Positions 19,161 to 30,084 of a stretch of 64,000 nt of DNA are shown piece after piece. A program made the translations under genes and the position numbers. The stretch's first letter is position 1, and the number at the start of each line of letters is the position of its first letter. Location: positions 27,142,698 through 27,206,697 of the forward strand of contig ML679959.1 in assembly GCA_007922225.1 (NCBI GenBank), given 5' to 3'. The stretch comes from Emydura subglobosa (Eukaryota; Chordata; Testudines; Chelidae). The notes below the pieces were generated by a model, which saw only the letters and a program-made list of their open reading frames with translations, did not search any database and was not told the origin of the DNA.

Positions 19161-22100
19161 GTAGGTGACGTCCGGGCAGTAGGACGAGCAGCTCCTCGCT
19201 GGTTCAGCCCGCAGCGGCCCGGCTCTGCCCTGGCGTGGGGTGGGGGGAGAAGGTGGATCAAGACTGTGTAAAGGATCAGGGTGAACCTCCCCGCCCCAGG
19301 CCCCGGGAAACGGCCGGACGCTTGGTGCAACCTGATTAGTAACTGGGCTCGCAGGGAACGGGGCTGAGACCTGCCACGCTCATTTCAGAGGGGCCACCGC
19401 ACGGCCACTGGCCCCTTGGCTGCCCCAGCTCGGTTGCCGCTGTCCCGGCTGGGGGTCACGGATGGGTGCCGCTCCGCGAGCGCTTCCCACCCAGAGCGCG
19501 CCGTGGGGCAGGGACGGGAGGCCAGCAGCCTGCGTGGGAACTTTGCAGGTGGCAGGATTCGCCCTCCTGGAACTGGGCTGGGCGATCTGGGCCGGTGCCC
19601 TGTCGCTGACGGGCGGATCCGACGGAGCCCAGTGCAAGCTGCTGGCTGAGTCAGGGCCCAGGTGGGGAGCGCTGGTGCTGCTTCTCCGGCCCCAGGCCCC
19701 TCCGGTGCTGGAGCCCTCCCGGCGGGTGGAGGCTGGGGCTAACCGGGATCTCGTTTTCCTGCAGGTTCCCACCTCCGCTCATCCAGCTGCTGATCAAGAA
19801 TTTCAGCGTCCCTTTGGCCTGCGTCTCCCAGCCGCCCACCGCGCTGCAGCTGCTTTACCGTACGTGGGGGGCGCTGCCCCACGGGTGCCGGCGGGGGGGC
19901 ATGGAGACTGAGATGGGACTGAATGCTGGCTGTCGGACCGGAGCAGCCCTGCCCTCCAGCCGGCCGGCTCCTGGGTCTCGGGCCCGGCGCTGGCCAGGGG
20001 GAGGCGGCTCCTGGCTATGGGGCTGCAGGAGAGGGTGGGGAGGTGGGGCAGGGCGGGGCCCCAGCCCAGAGGACAGCGGAGAAAAGGCAAAGGTGGGGCC
20101 TGGCCAACCACTCAGGCCTTGTCTGCGGTACAAAGACAAGTCGACCCACGTTCGGTCCATTTCCAGCCACCGCAGTGGATGTGACTGATGTCCACCCTCC
20201 CCTCCGTGGGTCGGGGGCGCGTGTCCTCGCCAGGAGCGTTTCCACCCCCCTAACAGGGGCAGTGCCGGGAGCCAGGAATGGGGCTGCCCCACCCCTCCTG
20301 TTCCCCACGGGGAGCAGGGTCCGGCCGCCCCGCTCTGCAGGTTCTAGCTGCCCGGCTTTCTTGTCGCTTCCCCCCTGGAGCTGACACGTGGGCAGGAACC
20401 CCAGCCAAGCGCGGCTGTAACGCACAGACTCGGCGTCGCGCTGTGGGCGTTAGGTCAGCGGGAGGCGCCACTGTTGTGTGCACAAAAGCTGACCTTTGTC
20501 GCCCGATCTCTGCCGTGCAGAGCAGGCCCGACTCTCCCGAGAGCTCGTTCGCGTCCCAGGCCAGAGGGCTCAGGCCTGAATTTCCCCGCAGCTTTCTAAA
20601 GAGAGGCCCAGGCCGTGCTAGGGCCAGGCCAAGGGGGTCTCGCGCGCTGCATGGAAGGGACACCCGAGGGACCTCTCCCGTCCCTGTCCCCTGCAGAGCT
20701 GGACCCCATCGAGCTGTCCATCAGCGGCCTCCTCACCTTCCTGACGCTGCTGTCAGTCGTGATCTTCCTCGAGGAAGCCGTCTACCTGTCGAAGAAGATC
20801 CTCTGCCTGGTCAAGATGAAAACCCTCATCTGGAGCAACGCGGCACCCACGGTGAGCCCCGGCCCTGGCGGGCGCCGGCTCTGCTGATGGATAGCGCAGG
20901 CGGGGTTGCTCGCAGGCACTGGCGCTGTAGTGCTGCTGGGGACCGTGCTGGGCTGGTTAAACACGTCCACATTAGAGCTGCCAAAAGTGGATCCAGATTT
21001 CGGGGCACTGCCAGTATCCCGGGGGGGGTCTGAGATCCCGGCTCGGGGCCAGGCCATTCACAGAGTTTGGGTCCCGCTCTCCGCTCCCCCACGCTGCGGG
21101 GGCGAGGGGAGGCTGCGCCCACTCTCCCGCCAGGGACTGACTGCAAAATCCAGCTGCGGAGAGTTTGGATTGTAAACGTTGCGGCCCGGGGAGAGCCAGA
21201 GTGCCGGTTTGGGGCCATCGCTGCCACCCGTTCACCCGCCTACCCCAGGGCCTGCGGGGGAACCGGACAGGAGCACACCCCCCTCCCGCTCACGCTGTGT
21301 CTGCCTCACCCCCTTCTCCAGGTGGTCTCCGTCTTCTGCTGCTTCGGGCTCTGGATCCCGCGCTCCATGATGGTGGTGGAGATGGCTATCGGGATGTGAG
21401 TATGGCTAACCCCAGGCCCGGCCATAGCCCTGGGGAGCTTGGACTGAGCTGCTGCCCCTTGCCTGGCCAGAGATTTAGAGGGTCCCTGGGCACAAAGCAC
21501 ATTTCTGTGGCGAGGTATCACCCATCCCGTCACACAGAGGAGTTCACCGAGCACCTGGGCAGAACCGGTCTTACACGAACCAGCTGTTCACAGGTCACAA
21601 GTGGTTCTTTCATCTCCCCCCCGTTTTGTTAAACCTGCCCGTTATGCATCCCCCCCCCCCCACCGATTGCTCCTGTTACAGCCCAGTTTTTGTACTGGGG
21701 AAGCAAAGACGTCTGAGCGACAACCGCCCCTCTTCCAGCGAGCAACTCGGTGAAGGGGAATAATCCTGCCCTGAGGTTCAAGTGACTTGTGAAGGACTTT
21801 GCGTGTCAGCCCAGGGCGAGCCCTGGTTTACAGCAGAGCTGGCAGGCACTGAGAACCGGCTGCAGGAACGGGCCGTGCACCAGAGCGCCTCTTGGCCGGC
21901 TGCCACGGGCCCCGCAGGGCGAAGCACGAGGTCGTTGACGTTTTACCAACGGACTTTTCGGCCTATTTCTGCTGAGCGGAGCCTGGTTCAGACGTACACA
22001 GCAGAGCCGCGCCGCGCCGGGGATCTCCAGTGCCCGGGGGCCACGCCTGCATTTGCACCCGCCCAGGCCCCATGGGCCCTCCCCCCCAGCACAGAGCAGG

Positions 22101-25100
22101 AGGGGTTCCCAGCTCCCACCGGGCGGCACCGCCCCCCAGGGCCAGGGGTCTCTACCTGCTGGGGGGGGGGAAGCGCCGCTTACCTCCTGCTGCGTGGGGG
22201 GCTTTCTGGCACTCATTGTGGCAGTGCCCCCCACACACTTACCGCCCGCCCCACAGTGACTCGGGCAGGGCGGCTTCACCCCCTGGGCAGGGTGTTGCAG
22301 GGGGAGGGGGGACGCTTCTCCAGGTCAGCCACAGCTCCCCCCCCATCTGCCCCGGGCTCCATCCAGCCGCCCCTCAGAGCCTCCTGCGCCCCCTGCCAGT
22401 GCGGCCCCCTCCTCGGTACACCCCTGGTACACAGTAAATCCCACTTCTAAACACAGCCCAGGGTCTGCGTAGCCAGGAGCAGCCAACAGCCGGCGGGAAC
22501 GTAGATGTTCCCATAATAAGGCAGAGAGAGAGGAGCCGGACCTGCCTCCGCGCCCGGGTAACGACGGGAAAACAGCCCCGGCACTGACGAGCTCCCGAGA
22601 TACATTCCTCCCACTTCTGTCCCCAGCTGTCACGTTTTATCCCCCAGCCAGGCTCGCCTGTGGCTTTCCCACAGCAACCCGGCCACCATCAGCCCCTGAC
22701 AACCGCGGGTTCCAGCCCGTCTGTGTTACGTACACTGGGGGGGGGGCCCACGATTCCCCTGGGTAATGCGGAGTTAACTAACACCTAGTCTCCATCCCCT
22801 GCGACGTGGGAGCAGTAGATGAGCAGGGCTAGGACTAGAACTTCCCGAGGCCTCTTCCAGCCCTAGGAGTCTATGACCTATCCCAGGGCGGGCCCCATCG
22901 CAGCTGGGCAGGCGGGTGAATGATGCCGTCACAATGGACATGGCAGGGCTGTGCCCCCCGTGCACGGGGCGTTGGGACCCACACAGGGCTCAGTGGGGCA
23001 GGGAGGGGTAAATAGGGCTACGTTGTCACATATCATGCTGCATTGGGAGACACGGGGGTGGGGGCATCAAAGCCCCAACGAAGCCCTCTGTCTCACCGCA
23101 GAGTTTGCAATCCCCAAAGGACACAGGGAAAAACCCCCTGGACGAGCTGGGAAAGGAGACAGACTAGGTCAGGCCTGGGGCAGAGACGTGATTGAACATT
23201 GAGAGGCCAGGACGCGGTGGTGGGGGTTCCCACAGGGGTGGGTGGCTGGGTTGGGGGTTTTCATGTTCCTCCCCTTGAGCAGGACAGCAGAGTCCCATCC
23301 CCCCAGCTCCCCATGTGCTGGTGGGGCTGCATTTCCCTGGGGGCTGCCCCGCTGGGTCGAGGTAGCAGGGCTTTCCCCACCTGCCCTGGCGGTGCAGAGC
23401 TCCCAGCCCGGCATCCCCCTCCCCCACCTTTACCGTCTAGGAGCTCCTGCTCGCGGACGTGCTGCAGGTTGCAGCTGGGGGTGGTCGGACTCCGGGGCGG
23501 GTCGGCCCGCGCAGCCGGGGGCCGGAGGAGACGCAGCAGGAGGTGACGTCCCCCCTCTTCCTTCGCCGGCCAGAGCTGAGGATGCAGCAGCTAAAGCGTC
23601 CTGCCCTCGCATCCCGAGATTTTCCCGGGGTGTCCCCCCCCCTTTGGCCAGGGCCCCGGCTGTGAAGCCGCCCCCGCGCCCAGCCCCTGCTCCCTGAGGC
23701 ACGTGGCGGGGGGGGGGGGCGCCCCCCCCCCCCATTTGAAATCTCTCTCTGCCCCCTGCCCGCAGGTACTTCTGCATCTGCTTCTACCTGCTCATGCTGA
23801 TCATGGTGGAAGGCTTCGGCGGGACGCAGGCCCTGCTCAAGGCGCTGAAGGACACGCCCATGGTGATCAGCACCGGCCCGTGCTGCTGCTGCTGCCCATG
23901 CTGCCCTCGCATCACCATGACCAAGTAAGGCCTGGCCCAGGTGGGGGCCGGGTGCTGGGCCGCTCTTGGCCAGGGCTGAGCGTGGAGGACGCCGGCTCCT
24001 TAGCCCCTCCTTTTACGAGTCGTCGTCCCCTCCCCACGAGGTGCATTGTGCTCCGTAACTCCCTCTGGAGGTGCACGGCTGGACGCGTGGGCACGGCTGA
24101 GATCTGCTTGCGGAGCATCCGCTGGAGGGAAGTGTGTGTGTGTGTGTGTGGGGGGAACCGATGGCTTCAGTCCACCTCTGTGCTGCCGGCACCGCTGGTT
24201 CCACCCTGCTGCAGTCTAGAGCAGCCTCCAGGCTGCTCCGAAGGGCAGGCGGGGGATTTGTCGCAGCCCCGCCCAGCCGGCGAGCAGGGGCTGCCCGGCT
24301 ACACCCCCTTCCGGCCCAGCTCACCCACAGCTCCAGCTGATATCAACGGAGGTGGCCGTTCTCTGTCACCCAGGGAACCCCCTGGCAGCAGGGCTATTTC
24401 CCAGGCCCAGATCCGGCCCAGGTACAGCCCCTTTGGGCCATGCCACTATCCCAGCCTCCTCACCTGACTGATCGATGCCAAGGCTGCCCCTCGTCTGACC
24501 CCCTGTATAGCCCAGGCCAGACAACTGCCCTCTGCCCCCCAGGTGTCAGTGCTGGAGACTCACCCACAGCCCTTGCTAAATGTAGACAGGCTCGGGGGTA
24601 GGGGCAGGGGGGGTCGCCCCATCCCTGGACCTCTTCAAATCTAGCCTGGGTGTTTTCTCTAAGCGCTCGGCTGGAAGAATCGTTTGGGAAGCTCTGGGGC
24701 TGGGCTGTACAGGTCAGACTAGAGGATCCCGGCGGGCCCCGCTGGCCTGAGCAGCTTTGACTCCATAAACCGGCTCCTTTCTCTCACCGTTACAAATGGA
24801 CACCACCTTCCCAGCTTCCCCCTGCAGCCGCTGAGACGTCTCTCTGCCAGCAGGAGGGGCCCATGAGCCCATATTTGTCGTCCCCACCCCCCCATCGCCC
24901 CCTTTAAACTGTAATCAAATCGCCTAGGAACTGTCTCTTTGAAAACGTAGCAAGTGGGCGATGGCGGCTGGGATCCTGGGCCGTTCCCAGGGGGGCAGCG
25001 ACCGCTCCGTAGCGACTGAGAGACGGGGGGTGGGGAGAGCTGGACGGTTTAGCTTAACGAACAGCTCCTAGCACCTAGCACGAGGGGGCTTGGTCTGTGC

Positions 25101-28100
25101 GCAGGGCGTGCAGGTGCAACCGCAAGGCCCATGACAGATGCAGGGCAATTTACAGCGCAGTCCCAGCAGGCAAGCGCTCTGCTCCGGAGAGTTTGCTATC
25201 CACATCAGATGCCGCGTGGGCAGCAGCAGGGAGGGGGTGTAATGGAAATCCATGGCAATTGCACTGTGCTGGCTGGGTCTCTGGCTTCCAGGGCATTTCA
25301 ATATCATTTGATAGCCTGTTCTGCCGGCTGAGGGTTTGCCGAAGGGCAGGGCAGGCTGGCAAGTGGGGGAAGGTTGGGTAAAAAAAAACCAATTTACCGG
25401 GAGGAAGCTCCTGTCTCTTGAGCCCGTGACTGACGCTCCGTTGCCATCACAGGAGGAAACTGAAACTCCTGCTGCTGGGCACTTTCCAGTTTGCCTTCCT
25501 CAAGACAGCCTGTATCTTTGTGGGGCTGGCCCTGGCCCCCGATGGACTCTACGACCCGTCTGATGTAAGTAACAGGGAGCTGCAGCCGCTCCGACAATTG
25601 ACTGGCCCAGGTTGCTCCAGGGGAGGTGACTGGCAGCTGCGTCCCTGGAGTCAGAGGGCCCGGAGCAGGGGCCAGCCATAAATGGGGGAGTGTGGGCGAG
25701 AAGCCGAGCTGGACAGGACCGAGGGGCTAGGTACCAAGTTAACCCCACCTCTGACTCCGGCCCAGTTGCACGGCAGCAGGGAGATTGCTCTGCTGGCCGT
25801 GTGGCAGGAGGGGGACGCGATAGCGATTGGTGGGGACGACTGCCTTGCTCCGGTTCTCCATCTCTCCCCAGCGCCCAGAGGTATCAGGGCAGCACGGCCG
25901 TGCCCCAGCCTGGACAAGGCTCGGCCCTTGTACTCTGGCCTGGAAATCACCGCTGTTCTTCCTCTTCTTCCTCCCCTCCCAGATCTCCGCTCAGAGCGTG
26001 GCCCTCTGGATAAACACCTGCCTCGGCGTATCCACCATCTTCGCCCTGTGGGCTCTGGCGGTCCTTTTCCGCCAGGCCAGAACGCACTTGGCCGAGCAGA
26101 ACATGGGAGGCAAGTTCGCCTGTTTCCAGGTAACGTCGCCCAGGGTGAGGTTAGCATTTTCCTAGCCCCAAGGGGCTTTTACTGGCCTTTACAATTGTAC
26201 CCTGGATCCTTCAAAACCCACTCCACCCCCCCCCCCCCGGGTAGCAGGCCATGTTCTGGCTGGCTGATACGCCTCACCCCAGAGCTGGCTGCCTTGAAAC
26301 TACCTCCTCATCTGAAGGAGCAGCAGGGTCTTCAGGTGAGGAACCCATTCAGGCCGGGTGTGGTGGGGTGGGCTGGGGGTGGATCAAGACAGACAAACCG
26401 CCGTGGATTCCAGCCCATGCTACGACACCTGGCAGTGAAATGGCAGATGGGGGGAGGGAGGGAGGATGTTTTAAAAATGGAGACATTGATATAAAGATTC
26501 CTTTTAGTAAGCAGGGAGTGAAAAGTTTAGGTGAAAAAACCAGAGGGTTAAAAACCGGAAGGGCAAGAATTGCGAAGCCAGGATAACGGATGAGCCAGAT
26601 TCTGTAATGCACCCCCCAGAGGAGAGGACCAGGCACTACTTCCCAGCTATGGCAGGAGCAGTGGACTCCTGTTTAGATTAACTGGTCACCGTAGTTTGAA
26701 TAGTAATGGATATTTACTGAATAGACACGGGGGGGGGGGGGGGNNNNNNNNNNNNNNNNNNNNNNNNNNNNNNNNNNNNNNNNNNNNNNNNNNNNNNNNN
26801 NNNNNNNNNNNNNNNNNNNNNNNNNNNNNNNNNNNNNNNNNNNTTTAAAAATGGAGACATTGATATAAAGATTCCTTTTAGTAAGCAGGGAGTGAAAAGT
26901 TTAGGTGAAAAAACCAGAGGGTTAAAAACCGGAAGGGCAAGAATTGCGAAGCCAGGATAACGGATGAGCCAGATTCTGTAATGCACCCCCCAGAGGAGAG
27001 GACCAGGCACTACTTCCCAGCTATGGCAGGAGCAGTGGACTCATGTATAGATTAACTGGTCACCGTAGTTTCAATATCCATGCATATGTACTGAACCGAC
27101 ACGGGGGGGGGCGGGGGGGGAGGGAGATGTAACACTAGGAGGGTTAAAGGAACAGGTCACCTGACGTGGGGACGCGGGGCCTGTTCCCAGGAAAGAATAT
27201 AGACGCTTAAAGTATCAGGCAAGGGGGGTAACATTAAAAAGCTCTCCTGCAGCCTGGCCGTACGGGGAACGGAGGAGGTGGGGGTTACAGACGCAGCGGA
27301 CGCGTCTCCATCTTCACAAAGCAGCAGCAGGAAGGCTGCGCTGGGGGCACGTATTCAAAGCAGAGCTGCAGCTTTACTGCAGGGGGGAGGGAGGCCAAGT
27401 GCATGGAAGAGAGAGGAGCTAGTGCGAAAGTGACCATTGATATGGAAGGGGTGAGGCCTTGGATACTGGCAAGACCGCGGGCGAAGGGGAGAGAAAAGGG
27501 TTAGTGTTAAAAATGTTGGGCCAGTGGAGACAAGAGAGGGTAGGGCTTGTCTACACGGGAAACTGACCAGCAGATCTACACCAGTATAATTAGCTCTCTG
27601 CAGTGATGCTGCTCTGGGTGGGGCGGGGGATATGAGGGAAGAACCCGGGGGGGACTGTCCCTGCATAAGCCACTATTCCACTGTGATTACTGCATCAGGG
27701 TAGCTCTGCTGCTCCATCTCTTCCTGGAGACAAGCCCTCGGGAACAGGGCGCACCCTCAGGGAAGGCAGAAGAGGGCGTGTTTAGGCAGAATGGGTGGAG
27801 GAGGGTTGAGGTTTGTCTAGTTTTTCCAGGTGTAAAGAGACCTCCTGCCCCCTCCTCCATTATCTATCGGCCACATCGCCTCCACACCAACCCGCCCCGC
27901 CGTTAGGGGCTGTAAGTTTGCAACCAGCTCTCTCCTCCCTATTGCTTCTGGGTGCAGGTGCTCCTCATCCTGACTGCGCTGCAGCCCGCCATCTTCAGCG
28001 TCCTGGCGAACGGCGGCCAGATCGCCTGCTCCCCGCCCTTGTCTTCCAAGACGCGGTCACAGTGTGAGTAGCAGGAGGTTCCGGCCAGGGTTGAATAGAG

Positions 28101-28925
28101 AGCACATCTCATTTAAGGAAGAAAACTGGCCCCGGATAGAACCCGGCCTCTCTCTGGAGGGCGTAGATGGGCAGAGGGGCCAGGAATATTTTCACCCATT
28201 TTTTTTTTTAAGAAGAGAAAAGGAGAAGCTCCTTTTATTGAATTCACTGGCAGAAAGTATAATCGCTGCTTTGGTATCTCCACTGCCATGAAGCCAGCGG
28301 TGATATTTAACCGGGGCAGACTAGATGGGGACACACGTTTGATCAAGAAGGAAAAATATCCCATTGAAGCGGAAACTGTCCATTTAGTCAATCCAGCTGC
28401 TGCTGCATTTTTGTTTCCAGCCCTTCCTCCGGGAAATGTCCCAGGCCCGCTTCTCTTCAAAAGGCTTGTAAAAGCACAGCCGGCCGCACTGCCTGCGTGA
28501 ATAGGCCACTGCCTGGGGTGCGTGACGAGACAATGAGTTGGCCTCATGCACTAGCTTGGCATATTCACGGCTCACCCGCATGGAAGTGAAATTCTGCTGC
28601 TCCAAAGAGCTGCCCAGCGGAAGATACTTTTAGGCCCCAGTTGATAACAGCTGGGACCTGGTGAATCCTGAGTTCCCCTTACTCTCATTCATAATTCTTG
28701 GAACGACTAGACTGTGCTGGCTGGTGAGTGAATGGGGAGAAGGTGAGTGAAAGGCACTGAGCCCCTCTCTTTCATGGTTTGTTTTCAGACATGAGCATGC
28801 AACTGCTCATCCTGGAGACCTTCATCATCACAGTGGTGGCCAGGATGTATTACCGAAAACAGGACAACAAGGCCGGATACCAACCTTTCAGCCCTCCAGA
28901 TGAGGATGGGGAAATTAAAGCCTAG
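19126..28925 (+). CDS. SLC51A: Organic solute transporter subunit alpha (SLC51A)
   Basis: Basolateral seven-helix membrane protein that pairs with SLC51B and moves bile acids, conjugated steroids and related solutes by facilitated diffusion. Nine exons join without a frame break: 19126-19160, 19765-19859, 20697-20851, 21322-21395, 23766-23924, 25453-25564, 25983-26129, 27958-28063, 28789-28925; 1020 bases, 339 residues (human 340). Visible family features: SQPPTALQLL near the N-terminus, FLEEAVYL in helix 1, CCFGLWIPRSM in helix 2, MVEGFGG in helix 3, a Cys cluster (five Cys, Pro, two Cys, Pro at 159-167), LWINTCLGVST in helix 5, and SVLANGGQIACSPP after helix 6. The ATG has A at -3 and G at +4. 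Transcribed away from ZDHHC19 and towards PCYT1A. A 100-N gap and a suspicious duplication lie in intron 7, outside coding sequence. Confidence 0.97.
19765..19859 (+). CDS. SLC51A: SLC51A exon 2
   Basis: Acceptor TTTTCCTGCAG; donor TTACC|GTACGT. Encodes the extracellular N-terminal segment with FPPPLIQLLIKNFSVP and SQPPTALQLLY. NFS is a possible N-glycosylation site. Confidence 0.93.
20697..20851 (+). CDS. SLC51A: SLC51A exon 3, first helix
   Basis: Acceptor CCCCTGCAG; donor ACG|GTGAGC. Encodes LDPIELSISG, a helix ending VVIFLEEAVYL and the cytosolic WSNAAPT segment. Confidence 0.95.
21322..21395 (+). CDS. SLC51A: SLC51A exon 4, second helix
   Basis: Acceptor CTTCTCCAG; donor GGGAT|GTGAGT. 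Encodes VVSVFCCFGLWIPRSMMVV then EMAIG; the CCFGLWIPRS word is highly conserved in the family. Confidence 0.96.
22785..22890 (+). mobile_element. CR1 3' tail in SLC51A intron 4
   Basis: 'gctaggactagaacttcccg' then 'cctcttccagccctaggag' and 'tctatgacc' is the sense-strand CR1 3' terminus. Confidence 0.6.
23703..23736. repeat. G-run followed by C-run before SLC51A exon 5
   Basis: A G run and then a C run separated by 'cgcc' within 30 bases. It could fold back or stall sequencing; the run lengths should not be trusted to the base. Confidence 0.7.
23766..23924 (+). CDS. SLC51A: SLC51A exon 5, third helix and Cys cluster
   Basis: Acceptor GCCCGCAG; donor CCAA|GTAAGG. Encodes helix 3 (FYLLMLIMVEGFGG), a short amphipathic stretch (LLKALKDTPMV) and the Cys-rich GPCCCCCPCCPR, a likely S-acylation site on the cytosolic side (inference). 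Confidence 0.96.
24560..24770 (+). mobile_element. CR1 3' end in SLC51A intron 5
   Basis: It has the CR1 order: 'cttcaaatctagcctgggtg', 'ttttctctaag', 'ctgtacaggtcagactagag' and 'cgctggcctgagcagctttg'. Sense strand, worn. Confidence 0.6.
25453..25564 (+). CDS. SLC51A: SLC51A exon 6, fourth helix
   Basis: Acceptor CCATCACAG; donor GAT|GTAAGT. Encodes RKLKLLLLGTFQFAFLK, helix 4 and the loop PDGLYDPSD. Confidence 0.96.
25983..26129 (+). CDS. SLC51A: SLC51A exon 7, fifth helix
   Basis: Acceptor CCCTCCCAG; donor TTCCAG|GTAACG. Encodes ALWINTCLGVSTIFALWAL and RQARTHLAEQNMGGKFACFQ. Confidence 0.96.
26470..26743. repeat. Left copy of a duplicated segment at the assembly gap
   Basis: From 'tttaaaaatggagacattg' to 'gacacggggg', the same 255-base segment appears again at 26844, right after the 100-N gap. 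The distance from first word to 'gacacg' is identical in both. Differences cluster in the last 70 bases before the gap, where a contig end would be poorest. It looks like one locus assembled twice. Confidence 0.85.
26744..26843. other. Assembly gap of 100 N
   Basis: Exactly 100 N, a conventional unknown-size gap, beginning inside a poly-G run in SLC51A intron 7. Confidence 0.99.
26844..27120. repeat. Right copy of the duplicated segment
   Basis: The second copy of the 26470 segment, ending in a longer G-rich run ('acggggggggg', 'cgggggggg', 'aggg') that continues into unique intron sequence. Confidence 0.85.
27958..28063 (+). CDS. SLC51A: SLC51A exon 8, sixth helix
   Basis: Acceptor GGTGCAG; donor CAGT|GTGAGT. 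Encodes VLLILTALQPAIFSVLANGG and QIACSPPLSSKTRSQ. Confidence 0.96.
28789..28925 (+). CDS. SLC51A: SLC51A exon 9, seventh helix and stop
   Basis: Acceptor GTTTTCAG. Encodes MQLLILETFIITVVARMYY, the basic RKQD turn and an acidic tail ending DEDGEIKA, then TAG at 28923-28925. Confidence 0.96.
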
Positions 28926-29255
28926 AGAAGAAGGAGCAGTGACCTGAAAGGAGCATCTGTCTGACCGCAGAGACAGCACCAGGAGCTTCTCCCCTATTGC
29001 CAAAGCACGTTTCCCTCTGCAATGTCAAGGTGATAGAATATTTCCCCTAGGCAGCTAGTTGCAGCCTCATTTGGCAAGTCACATATAGGAAGGAAACAGT
29101 TTACAGACACCTGGTAGATGGGTCTGAAATCCAAAGGATACAAACCAAAGAGTTTCTGTAAATCGGTTTCTTCGGGCAGGGACCTCATCTGTAAAGTGCC
29201 TACACACCTTGGGCACTGCAGAAATACAGAATAAAATTGATGCAGGCACTTACCT
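28926..29255 (+). other. SLC51A: SLC51A 3' untranslated region
   Basis: Follows the TAG at 28923. No frame or repeat of note. It should end 10-25 bases after the AATAAA at 29230. Confidence 0.7.
29230..29235 (+). terminator. SLC51A polyadenylation signal
   Basis: A canonical AATAAA 305 bases after the stop codon, the first in this strand after the gene. Confidence 0.75.
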
Positions 29256-30084
29256 GGGCTCAATGCTGTTGGAACAAACACGGCTGTTCGGTTTCATTTC
29301 CCTCTGAGGGGGGACAAGTGTGGGCTGAAACTCTGGTCTCAGGAAGTGCTGAGGGGCTCGGCTACACTTCCATTTGTTCAGACAAATGGGGATATTCCAG
29401 CACTGGGGTGCACAGATGAGTCTATGGACCAACGCAGTCAGGGGAAGTGTGCAAACCAGGGGCCCCAGCTGCTAGCTTGAGTTATGGAAAGGTCCGTTCC
29501 TATCACGACTACAGCACCGTTCATCCAGAGGCACAAACAGCCTCCACAATGATGGATATTGCTAACCCAGCCTCACGTATGGGGAAAGCAAATCCCCAGC
29601 TGGGCTAAGCGAGTAGGCTGAGGTGGCATTAGCAGAACAGAGGACAACCCAGGTGTCCTGACCCCTCGGCAGGTCTGTTTTCTAGTGGCCGATGCTGCAC
29701 TTTTCTGACTCCAAAGCAAACATGGCACAGACCATGTCCTGTCTGCTTTAGCAGAACAGAGCCAGCTGCCAGGCTGGAATTCAAGGAAGAAGCAGCCTTG
29801 CATTGGCAGAGCCATTGAAGAGAGTCTGAAGTAAGAAACTGGTCCAGGAAAGCGGCATTAACCAGCTCTGGACAGGGCACCTTTGGTCAGTAGCCCAGTG
29901 CCAGTTTGCACATAGAAGGGGAACAGGTGGGGAATCTGTCAGACAAGGCTAGGACTTTAGTTCTCTGGCCAGGTTTTCCTGGTCTGCCATCCCGTATTAA
30001 AAAGATGATCCAAGGTGAAACAAGGAAGATTAAAACCACTGAAATTGAAAGAAAAGAAAATATCTGGCATAGTTTGACAAGTGT

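Noticed and set aside
24139..24160. GT run as a regulatory site
   Set aside because: A simple dinucleotide microsatellite in an intron; no evidence for a role.
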